Positions 52,473 through 62,500 of a stretch of DNA of 64,000 nucleotides are shown one piece after another; within the stretch, counting starts at the first letter, position 1; every line of letters starts with the position of its first letter. The notes beneath the pieces are model-generated. The model was not told where the DNA came from. It worked only from the letters and a program-made list of their open reading frames with translations, and did not search any database. The position numbers were made by a program, and so were the translations under genes. The stretch covers positions 3,782,001 through 3,846,000 of the forward strand of contig JADJQZ010000001.1 of NCBI GenBank assembly GCA_016712465.1, in the 5' to 3' direction. The stretch comes from Candidatus Obscuribacter sp. (GTDB lineage Bacteria; Cyanobacteriota; Vampirovibrionia; Obscuribacterales; Obscuribacteraceae).

Positions 52473-55400
52473 ATGAGCCAGGATACCCCTAACCGCAGCA
52501 TCTGGGAAGAACGCATCGCCGACTTGCGACGCTACGACCTTGACAATCTAGAGACAGAGGCGGTCGATCCGGCCTCCCTCACTAGCTGGCCCATCCCCGG
52601 ACTAACTTTTGTGAGAGTAGACGGCATCCTGAGATCTTGGGACATTGAGCGGGAAAAGCAACAACAGGGGCAGCAGGTTCAGCAGGACCCGGATCCCACC
52701 AAGCCTCCCAAACGCATGTACCTGATGGAAGATGCCCTCACCGGCTTGCACAGCCAGAAAGCCAACCTGGCCTTCCTCATTTTGGGAAGCAAATCGGGAG
52801 TCCATTACTACATGGGCATCTCCCTTCCAAGCGCAGTGGAGTCCAATGAGCCGGGCAATGATCCCACCTCTATTTGCTATCATAGCCTCAAGTCGATTTT
52901 ACACAGCGTTTATGGCGGTGTAGATGTCTTTAAAAAGCCCTTTTCGGCTGAAGACATTCACGCCATGATCGAACCAATGACCAAGTACACCGGCGTGGTA
53001 ACAGGCATTCCGGCCCTGAAGTCCACCGGCGGTGATACCACCGAATCAGAGCAAATCGAAAGACTGGCAGCCGGTCTGTCTGGTCATGACTTCGGCATGT
53101 TAATCCTGGCCGTTCCAATTCCAAGCAAAAATGTCACCAAGGAAGAAACGGCTGTAGTGGACCAGATCCAGCGGGCCCAGGAGAACGAAGACCCCGAGAA
53201 GAAAAGAAAAATCAAGTACTATTTGGAATTGCAAGATTCCTATCTCAAGCATATTCAACTCGGCACCGCTCTGGGAATGTGGCTGACTGTGCCTTATTTC
53301 TTTTCACCCAAACGGGACGTATTTGTCAGGCTTCAGTCACTCCTGAGAGCCACCTATGTAGATGAAACCAGCCGTCCTACCCCTTTGCGCACCCACGAAG
53401 TGCGGGGGCTGAGCGAGCACATTCAACGTTTCGGACTATTGCGCTCCAAGAGAGAAGGCGAATACTTTCAGGAGTTGCTTGAATACCGCTTCCTGTCTCC
53501 ACTTAATTCGCGCATGCTTTCTGCCTTTGTGCATCTACCGAAGAGAGAGATGCCCGGCTTTAGAATCAGAAGGTCGGCGGAATTCTCTCTGGCTGAAATA
53601 CCACCGAAAGATCCAAACAGAGTCATCGCCATCGGCAACATTCTGGACCGCGGCGAAGACACCGGCAACCTCTATTACATAGACGTAGACGCTCTCCAGA
53701 AACACACCATCGTCTGCGGCGTCACCGGCGGTGGTAAGACAAATACTTGCTTCTACCTGGTAGGTCAGCTCTGGCGTTACGGAATTCCCTTCATGGTGTG
53801 CGAGCCGGCTAAGTCGGAATACCGGCACATGATGCTGATGTCCGAGACTTTCAAAGGCGTCGGTCAGGCCTTTTCTCTTGGTGACGAAACCGTCTCTCCC
53901 TTCCGCCTCAATCCCTTTGAAATCATGAAAGGGGTGAAAGTACAGACTCACCTGGACGCTCTCAAATCAGTGTTCAACGCCAGTTTTGAAATGTACTCGC
54001 CGATGCCGCAGGTACTGGAAAAAGCCCTTAACTCGATCTATGCCGTGCGTGGCTGGGACTTGATCAACAACGTCAACCGTCGTCTGCCGCCGGGTATGTC
54101 CGTAGGCGATCCTGACTGTCCCAATGAAATCTACCCGACCATGAAAGACCTCTACGAGATCATCGATCCCATCGTAGAGAGCTTCGGATATTCAGACCGC
54201 ATCGGTCCCGACGTACAAGCCGCCCTGAAAGCCAGAATAGGCTCACTACTAATAGGCGGTAAAGGGCAGATGCTCAATACCAGGCGCTCCATACCCATGG
54301 GCGAACTCTTCGGCAAGCCGACCGTGGTAGAGCTGAAGATGGTTTCAGAAGACAGCGAGAAATCATTCTTGATGGGTATGCTTCTAGTCTTCCTTTATGA
54401 ATACAGGGAAGCACTCGGTCCCCACGACCATCTACAGCACGTGATGTTGGTAGAAGAGGCTCACCGATTGCTGAAGAACGTTCCCACCGGTCAAAGCGGT
54501 GAATCGGCAAACCCAGCCGGTAAGGCCGTTGAATTCTTCACCAACATGCTCGCTGAAATTCGTTCCTACGGTCAGGGCTTCATTATCGCCGACCAGATTC
54601 CTAACAAATTGGCTCCGGAAGCTCTTAAGAACACCAACCTCAAGATCATGCATCGTATCGTGGCTGTGGATGACCGCGACTCTATGGGCGGTGCCATGAA
54701 CTTAGACGATGTGCAGAAAAGGCACGTTACTGCCCTTGGTCAGGGACGTGCCCTGGTCTATGCCGAGAAAATGGAACAGCCTTACCACTTGCAAATCATG
54801 TTCGACAAGACCAAGGAAGTACCGCCGCCTGAAACTCCGGAAGAGTCTGATGAAGTAGTCAGACAGGCCATGAAGGGTCTCAATATCATCGGCAGCTATG
54901 ACCGCCACCTGGGCTGCAAATTTTGCTTACACCGCTGCGATTCGCAGATTCTGGATACGGCTATCCCAGTGGCGGACGACCCGATTTTCCGCCAGGTCTA
55001 TAACCGCTATGTTCTCTCCACCCTGAAAGACCTCACCCAACTTGTGCACTTCCGCGCCCAGATCATTCATGAAATTCAAAGGGTGATCGGTGGTCGCGCC
55101 CGCACCGGCAATATCACCGGCATCACCTGGTGCGCCCTCACCCAGGCCACCGAACGTTACTTCGAGCGTAAAGGTGAGAATAATTATTGGTTCTACGATC
55201 AGGTGCGGGAACAGCACCTGCGCTGGCTCAACTTATTGCGCCCCGCCTTCCAGCCCACGGAAGTAAACCGCCGCCTCGACATTGCCATCTTGAGACAATG
55301 GCGCGATGACTTCCTGGAATTGCATAAGCTCGACCAGGGTCCCCTACCTACTTGCGCACCATGCACTTCAAAATGCCTTTATCGCTTTGAAGTTTCGGAA

Positions 55401-55673
55401 GTAGTAAGAGACCCTAAAATCAAATTCGATTTCAACTCCTCCATTAACCGCAAGGATACCCCGGCATCCGATTCGGCAGCCTGGTTCTGCCGACTGTTGA
55501 CAGAAAGACTGATTGGCATGCCGGACGTTGACCTGGCCTATTGCCTGGCCGCGCACTTGATCAAAGATCAACAGCTATCTACTGACGCCCAGTTAGTTCT
55601 TCTGCATAAAGTGCGAACCGCTCTGGAAAACTTCCAGAACGAAGGCGATGGAGAACAAGGCAGTGGAGAATAG
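52473..55673 (+). CDS. HerA-like ATPase with two C-terminal cysteine clusters
   Basis: 1066 residues. About 400 N-terminal residues have no recognised domain. The ATPase core has Walker A CGVTGGGKTN at about 415-424, VCEPAKSEYRHMM, FRLNPFE, Walker B HVMLVEEAHRLL at about 655-666, and IRSYGQGFIIADQIPNKLAP followed by an arginine-finger-like MHRIVAVDDRDS. This is the HerA/FtsK/VirB4 group of hexameric DNA or protein pumps. The C-terminus has CKFCLHRC (about 816-823) and CAPCTSKC (about 960-967), possible metal or Fe-S sites, within a helical region. No membrane helix is seen. It follows the membrane ATPase gene by 66 bases and overlaps the next gene by 26. Confidence 0.85.
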   Translation: MSQDTPNRSIWEERIADLRRYDLDNLETEAVDPASLTSWPIPGLTFVRVDGILRSWDIEREKQQQGQQVQQDPDPTKPPKRMYLMEDALTGLHSQKANLAFLILGSKSGVHYYMGISLPSAVESNEPGNDPTSICYHSLKSILHSVYGGVDVFKKPFSAEDIHAMIEPMTKYTGVVTGIPALKSTGGDTTESEQIERLAAGLSGHDFGMLILAVPIPSKNVTKEETAVVDQIQRAQENEDPEKKRKIKYYLELQDSYLKHIQLGTALGMWLTVPYFFSPKRDVFVRLQSLLRATYVDETSRPTPLRTHEVRGLSEHIQRFGLLRSKREGEYFQELLEYRFLSPLNSRMLSAFVHLPKREMPGFRIRRSAEFSLAEIPPKDPNRVIAIGNILDRGEDTGNLYYIDVDALQKHTIVCGVTGGGKTNTCFYLVGQLWRYGIPFMVCEPAKSEYRHMMLMSETFKGVGQAFSLGDETVSPFRLNPFEIMKGVKVQTHLDALKSVFNASFEMYSPMPQVLEKALNSIYAVRGWDLINNVNRRLPPGMSVGDPDCPNEIYPTMKDLYEIIDPIVESFGYSDRIGPDVQAALKARIGSLLIGGKGQMLNTRRSIPMGELFGKPTVVELKMVSEDSEKSFLMGMLLVFLYEYREALGPHDHLQHVMLVEEAHRLLKNVPTGQSGESANPAGKAVEFFTNMLAEIRSYGQGFIIADQIPNKLAPEALKNTNLKIMHRIVAVDDRDSMGGAMNLDDVQKRHVTALGQGRALVYAEKMEQPYHLQIMFDKTKEVPPPETPEESDEVVRQAMKGLNIIGSYDRHLGCKFCLHRCDSQILDTAIPVADDPIFRQVYNRYVLSTLKDLTQLVHFRAQIIHEIQRVIGGRARTGNITGITWCALTQATERYFERKGENNYWFYDQVREQHLRWLNLLRPAFQPTEVNRRLDIAILRQWRDDFLELHKLDQGPLPTCAPCTSKCLYRFEVSEVVRDPKIKFDFNSSINRKDTPASDSAAWFCRLLTERLIGMPDVDLAYCLAAHLIKDQQLSTDAQLVLLHKVRTALENFQNEGDGEQGSGE

Positions 55674-56472
55674 CAGCTCAGACGAAAACTCACAGAATCC
55701 TGTAGCTTCTGGCAATCAGGACAACCGAGACGGCAGCGGCAATTCAGGCGCAAGCAATACAGGCCAGACGGAAACGACAGATTCAGATTCCGCACCAGCA
55801 TCCGGTGCAGCGCCCGCGCTCACCGCGGAGGAACAAGCAGCGCTGGACAAAGAGACGGATGAAGAATACGACCGCCTCTTCGCACGCAACCAGTACGCCA
55901 AGAAAAAAGACTTCTTTTCCACCGCTCCCAAAGGACCCGTAGGTCTGGCAGAAGAGCTGGGCATCGAAGACATCTACCAACCCCTGGTGGGCGGGCATGG
56001 TCAACTATTTTGCGCAGCCGGTCCAGAAGCACCGCTGGTAGTGATTAAGGACGATGCCCTGGTCATTCACCCGCCGCAATTGCCCCTCATGGCTGAAGAC
56101 CATGTGGAGGAAATGAAAGTGCAAGTTAGCAACCGCGGCATCTTGCTCGATGAATTCGGCAAGGAAAAACGCGTTGCCTCGGCTAAGTACAGAGGGCGTC
56201 CTATTTTCCACTGGGGTGAATGTGTTCCAGGCACCTACAGAAGTTATGCCATCGTAGAAGCATCGGACGGTGCCATGCACTTCATCTATGACACTACAAC
56301 CGGCGAGAAACTGCCAGTGGATGAAGTCTATAGACTGAGGAATCGCACTCACGATGGTGAAATCGGCAAGTTTCCTCAACTCAACTCTACTCTTGACATA
56401 CAATCCGACGAGCCGGAACGTGTGGATCCAGAAGCGGTTACGCAAATAGGCATCGAGCAGAATCAAGGCTGA
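55648..56472 (+). CDS. Protein of unknown function overlapping the HerA-like gene
   Basis: 274 residues. Residues 1-60 are disordered (Ser, Asn, Gly, Asp, Thr). Residues 60-250 look folded: DEEYDRLFARNQYAKKKDFF, GLAEELGIEDIYQPLVGGHG, a strand-rich part with LVVIKDDALVIHPPQLPLMA and FHWGECVPGTYRSYAIVEAS. No family is recognised, and no signal peptide or membrane helix is seen. The 26-base overlap with the ATPase gene implies coupled translation, so it is probably an accessory subunit. Confidence 0.7.
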   Translation: MENKAVENSSSDENSQNPVASGNQDNRDGSGNSGASNTGQTETTDSDSAPASGAAPALTAEEQAALDKETDEEYDRLFARNQYAKKKDFFSTAPKGPVGLAEELGIEDIYQPLVGGHGQLFCAAGPEAPLVVIKDDALVIHPPQLPLMAEDHVEEMKVQVSNRGILLDEFGKEKRVASAKYRGRPIFHWGECVPGTYRSYAIVEASDGAMHFIYDTTTGEKLPVDEVYRLRNRTHDGEIGKFPQLNSTLDIQSDEPERVDPEAVTQIGIEQNQG

Positions 56473-56493
56473 CCCTGTCGGAACCACAGGTCA
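56470..56493. terminator. Hairpin between the convergent ends of the 274-aa and giant genes
   Basis: TGACCCTGT (56470-56478) pairs with ACAGGTCA (56486-56493) with one bulged C. It fills the 36-base gap between two convergent stops. No T-run is present on either side, so it is only a weak terminator candidate. Confidence 0.35.
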
Positions 56494-56508
56494 ACGGACG
56501 TGATTACG

Positions 56509-59500
56509 CTAAACTGAGAGCTTGCGTCCGGAGAGGAAACGTTCGCAATATTTTTCCCAGTTCTGGCTCAGTTCGTTCTGCACCATCTGACCTACAGCCA
56601 CAGAGGGCAGATCTATGGAAATCGACTTCCTCCTGCCGTCACGAGAGTACTCATGGCGAGTGGATGAATGATTTCCTACTTCGTAAGCTAGAACAGGAAT
56701 CCAGTCTTCACCACTTAGCACTTCCAACTGCTGTTTAACGATTCGGCGTCCGTTCACTTCCACATCAACCTTCACCAGTCGGCAAGTCTGAGAGAATGCT
56801 TCAACTACTTTAGTGCCTTCCACTTCAAGAAGATGGCTATCTCCTCCTCTGGAGATCACCGGGGCCTTGACCGTGCCGGCAGCTTCCGGCAGCGACAGTG
56901 TTGTCTTGTCGGAATCGACCACGGTGGTATCCAGATTTGGCGAAGTGACCACAGTCTGTTGTTGCTCGCCCTCGCTTTGATCCAGGGGCAAAGTGGGTAT
57001 GCCCTGAGGCAAAGCAAAGGTTGTAGACTGCTCCTCCACGGTCGGCTTACCGGGGACGCTCTCGAAAACATAACCGCAGGCGGGACAGAGAGAGGCTGTG
57101 TGGCTGAGCAGTCTATCGCATCCACCACAAGGCTTGGTGGCCATCTCCAGTATGGCGTGAGAAGGCATATGCTGAGGCTCAAAGACAACCGGCTTGGCAG
57201 GTGCTGTCTCAGCACGATAGGCGGAAATTTCCTCAGCAGTAGGAATATTCAACACGGCGCCACGAATCAGCACTGCCAGCGGAGCACCCTTGGAGTCTGT
57301 GTCGGTAGAAAGACCGTTCTTCTCAGCCAGCAATCTCCACAGTGTCACATCCCTCAAGTCGGGATGTTTCATAGCGATCGAGCGCAAAGTATCGCCGAGG
57401 CGAACGGAGTAAACACGACCGTCAAGTTCGTCGGAAGATTCTCGAATCTTACCAATCACTTTCTCGATATTTGCGCGGCGATCCTCCTGAGCGGAGTTAG
57501 AGCGACCGGCCATACCGGATGAAGCTCCCTGCTTGTTCTGCATCGGAGCGATGCCGCCCGTGCGGGCCAACCATTCACGAACCTGCCTTGGACTGGGGAG
57601 AATCAGTACAGTACCGGGCTTGACATAGTAGCTGCGACGACCGCCGGTCCAACGAACTTCCACGGAACGTTTGTTGATTTCGTAAATCAAATCGGCCACA
57701 CGCACATCTTTAAATTTGCGAACGGCAATCATGGTCAGGTCTTCGTTTTCCCTTACCACATACTTCTCTTGCAGGTTGTCCTTACGGATCATCTCCTGCA
57801 AGACTTCACGCTCTTGCCTGATGCGGAGAGCTCTTGCTCTCGCCTCAATTTCCGACTGCTGTCTGATAGCCAGCATGGTGGCCATCTCTTCCGCCAGGCG
57901 GCGCTGCTTCTCTTCTTCTCTCTCTTTGGCGTCTTTCTCGTCTTCTTTATGCTTGGCTTTCTGAGAGGCCAGAAGCTCCAGCTTCTCATGCTGCAACTTA
58001 ATTTCCAGGTCGCGCTCGCTCTGCTGCTTGTGAGCCTCTTCCAATTCCCTGATGTAGCGGGTCTGAGCGTCCAGCTCATCGATTAAGCTTCCCGAACCAC
58101 TCATTACATTGTTGACCATCTCGGCACTGCGAGAGGCAATGTCCTGAGCCTGCAAGCCGGCAGACTGCGCCATAGCATTCACGGTATCGGCCAATCGCTG
58201 CTGGGCATCCTGCAACTCCTGCCAACGAACGCTAGATGGATCAGGTACATTTAGATCGGACTTAAGTCTCAGAGAATCGAAGTCAATGTGTTGAGACTCA
58301 TCGAGCTCCGCAGCGGTGCTCTCTGCTTTCTCCGCTCTGGCAGCTTCGCCGCGTGCCGTGTAATCATCGGAGCGGTTGCCGCCTTTACTTTCATCACCAT
58401 CAGCAAGTGACTGCTGAAGCCAACTCGGCATCTCACCAGACTCACTGCCATTGGCATCGGCATTGGCACCTTCCAGCGCGGACTGATCACGGTTACTAAT
58501 ACCATCAACAGTGTCGATACCCTGGTTGGAGCCGCTGCCGGAACCACTACCAGTTCCAGGGATACCACCTTGCTGAGAAGTGTAGACCGAAATCAGATCG
58601 TCGACACCGCTCTGAGCAATGGCTTCAGGCGAAACACTGGGAATCGGTTGAAACTGCTCCGGATCATCGGCGTCGGTGTGAATGGCACTTGCCGGCTCGC
58701 TGTACGGCATTCCGAAGCCATCACTGGAGCTAGCAGGAGTTTCAATCGGGACAAATCCGGCAGTACCGTCAAAATATGGCTGTCCGAAGCTACTGGTCGG
58801 AAGTCCGGCAATGGGCTTCTGATATGGAACACCAAAGGATGAACCACCCTCCAAACCGGAGTTTCCAGTCTGACCCATCCAGCCGGTATAGCTCGAGGCA
58901 ATGTAATCATCAATCGGACCAAAATAGGTCGCAGAATCAATGGTCGGTTCGCCCCAACCAGAGCTTGTATCCGGTAGAGGCTCAGTATAGGCATCCGCAC
59001 CGGCATTCTGCATAGCCGCCAACTGGGCGATCAAATCCAAGGCAGCCTGTTCTTCCGCTCTCTGGGCATCAGAGAGGCGAATGGCCTCTTGCTGTGCGAG
59101 TCGCGCCGCTTCTTCTTGAGCCAGCCTGGCTTCCAACTGACGAGCCTCGATCAGAGCCTGCTGCTCTGCAGCCAAACGCGCTTGCTCTTCCGCGGTCCGG
59201 CGGCTCTCCTCAGCCAGCCTGGCCTGTTCCGCCAAACGAGCCTGCTCTTCCAGAATTTGTATATAAGAGGGATCAAGGGTAGAGTTTGAACCACCGGATA
59301 GTGAAATCAAGTCGGATATTATGTTGAGCGGATCGAAACTCTGCACGGGAACCTGCGGTGCAGTCACAGGCTGATCAAAGATGTCGGATAGCACATTGCC
59401 TACGACGTTGTTGAAAATCTGCTGAGCGATTTGTTCTACTGGGTTAGAATCGGCGGGAACAGCACCTGGAGCCTGAACGCTTCCGACAGTCGGATTCGCC

Positions 59501-62500
59501 GCACCGGTCACAATCGGAGCACTCGGCTCGGAAACAGGAAGCGGATTAGCACCGGTAGCTACCACAGGCTCAGCAGTACCGCCGGGCGCGGCGTTCTGTG
59601 CAGGAGGCTGGGAATTGCTCGCCGACTGATCAAAAATATCGGAGAGGACATTGCCTACAACATTGGTGATAATCTGTTGAGCAATCTGCTCAACAGGATT
59701 CACATCAGCCGGTGCTCCACTGGAAACCGGAGCCGCAGGCTGACTGCTTCCACCATCTACACTCGAAGAAATTGGCGCCGAAACAGGAAGCGGATCAGTA
59801 CCATTAGAAACCACAGGTACTGTGGAATCCACAGGCTGAGTCGGTGCCGACACTTCCGGAATAACGACCGTTCCGGTAGTCGGCGCGGGGCTTACGTCTG
59901 ACGGACTAATGCCGCCTACCGTCGGCTGAGGGGCCGGAGCAGGCGTAGCCGGTGTAGAACCAGGCACGCTATCACTACCACCAGCATTCAAACCTAGCTG
60001 AGAAGCCAAATACACAATGTCCAGTATCAATGATTCAGAAGTAGAAACAACTCCGTCACCATTCAAATCTGGATTTACAGACACCTGCGTTGCAGAACCG
60101 CTTGCATCAACCGACACAGGAATGTGAATATTGGCCCCACCTGTGGCATTGAGGTTTTCAGCTATCTGAATCAATTCAATGTATTTTGCCGCCAATTGCT
60201 CCGGCGTTAACTGACTAAGCGGAACCACAGGCGCGGTTGCACCGGCCGTAGGATCTGTACTGGTCTGCGTCGGCTGAGCGACGGTGTTGGGCTGTGTCGG
60301 CTGCGCAGTCTGAGTGGTGCCGACGGCCGATGGATCCGGCACCGGCTGCGTCTGAGCGACGTTGGCGGCACTGGGATCAGGATTCTGCGGCGCACCGGCA
60401 GCGGAAGGATCAGTCACAGCTGGTTGATTGGCGCCGGTCACAAGTGAAACCGAGGGCAACTGACTGGGATCAACCGGCACATTGCCGGCTGGCGCGGGAC
60501 CGTTAGGATCAACATTCACACTACCGGACGAACCGGAAGGAGCGGTTTGACCGGTTGTGGGAGAAGTGCCCAATGAACCGCCAGGCTGGACGCTGCTGCC
60601 TGAGGCGGTGGAATTGCCGCTCGCGCCGCTTGACCCGGCGGGCACTGAACCGCTGGAGATGACAGTGCCGCTGCTGCCGGTGTTGCTTGAGCCCGTACCG
60701 ACAGTCGACCCGGCGGAGGTTCCGCCGGCAGCAGCAGTCGTGCCTCCAGTTGCCGTGGCAGTGGAGCCGGTGCCGGCCGGTGAAGTGGAACCAGAAATCG
60801 TAACGCCGCCAATCGTGACCGAACCGGAAACCTGGAGATTGGGAGTACCATTGGCACCAACTCCAACAGATACATTTACGCTGGCACCATTCTGACTATT
60901 TCCAATCGAACCGGTAACGCCAAGAGCGCCCGAGCCGGAGTTGACAACTGCGGCAGTGCCGGTAGCAGGCGCAGTGGAAGTGCCAGGCGTCGACGTACCT
61001 TGTGGCAGATTCGTACCGGATGTGGCAGCATTACCGGCGGCTGATACTGTAGTCATACTGCCTGTCGTTGCCGCGCCAGGGACGGCATTGCCAACGGTAG
61101 TAGTCGGAGTGCCGGGGATTGTGTTACCGATGGCAGATGGCGTAGTACTAGTGGCGGTGTTACCGGCTGTCGTCGTCGCAGCGCCGGTAGTCGTGTTGCC
61201 GGCAGTCGTCGTAGTGACACCCGTTCCCTGAGATGTACCAGCCTGAGCGAGATTGCCGCTGGCAGTCGTGTTGCCAGCTGTCGTCGTTGCTGCACCAGTA
61301 GTTGTATTGCCAGCGGTCGTCATTACAGCACCGGTAGTCGTGCTGCCAGCGGTCGTCGTTGCTGCACCGGTAGTCGTGTTGCCAGCGGTCGTCGTCGTTG
61401 CACCGGTAGTCGTGTTGCCAGCGGTCGTCGTCGTTGCACCGGTAGTCGTGTTGCCAGCGGTCGTCGTCGTTGCACCGGTAGTCGTGTTGCCGGTCGTCGT
61501 CGTTGCACCGGTAGTCGTGTTGCCGGCAGTCGTCGTTGCACCGGCAGTCGTGTTGCCAGCAGTCGTAGTCGTTGCACCGGCAGTCGTGTTGCCAGCGGTC
61601 GTAGTCGTTGCTGCACCGGTAGTCGTGTTGCCGGTCGTCGTCGTTGCTGCACCGGTAGTCGTGTTGCCAGCGGTCGTAGTCGTTGCTGCACCGGTAGTCG
61701 TGTTGCCGGTCGTCGTCGTTGTGGCAGTACCTTGAGATGTTCCGGCTTGAGCGAGATTGCCGCTGGTAGTCGTGTTGCCGGCTGTCGTAGTAGTGGCACC
61801 GGTAGTCGTGTTGCCAGCGGTCGTCGTCGTTGCACCAGTAGTTGTATTACCGGCGGTCGTCGTAGTCGCACCGGCGGTTGTGTTACCGGCGGTCGTCGTT
61901 GTTGCACCGGTAGTCGTATTGCCTGCAGTCGTGGTCGTTGCACCGGTAGTTGTATTGCCTGCAGCCGTGGTCGTTGCACCGGTAGTCGTATTGCCTGCAG
62001 TCGTCGTTGCACCGGTAGTCGTGTTGCCAGCTGTGGTCGTTGCTCCGGTGGCTGTATTGCCTGCGGTCGTAGTCGTTGCACCGGTAGTCGTATTGCCAGC
62101 TGTCGTCGTTGCTCCGGTGGCTGTATTGCCTGCGGTCGTCGTCGTTGCACCGGTAGTCGTGTTGCCAGCTGTCGTCGTCGTTGCTCCGGTGGCTGTATTG
62201 CCTGCGGTCGTCGTCGTTGCACCGGTAGTTGTGTTGCCGGTCGTCGTTGTTGCAGCACCTTGAGACGTAGCAGCTTGAGCGAGATTGCCGCTGGTGGTCG
62301 TATTACCAGCGGTCGTCGTTGCTCCGGTAGTTGTGTTGCCAGCTGTCGTCGTCGTTGCTCCGGTGGCTGTATTGCCTGCGGTCGTCGTCGTTGCACCGGT
62401 AGTCGTGTTGCCAGCTGTCGTCGTCGTTGCTCCGGTGGCTGTATTGCCTGCGGTCGTCGTCGTTGCACCGGTAGTCGTATTGCCAGCTGTCGTCGTTGCT

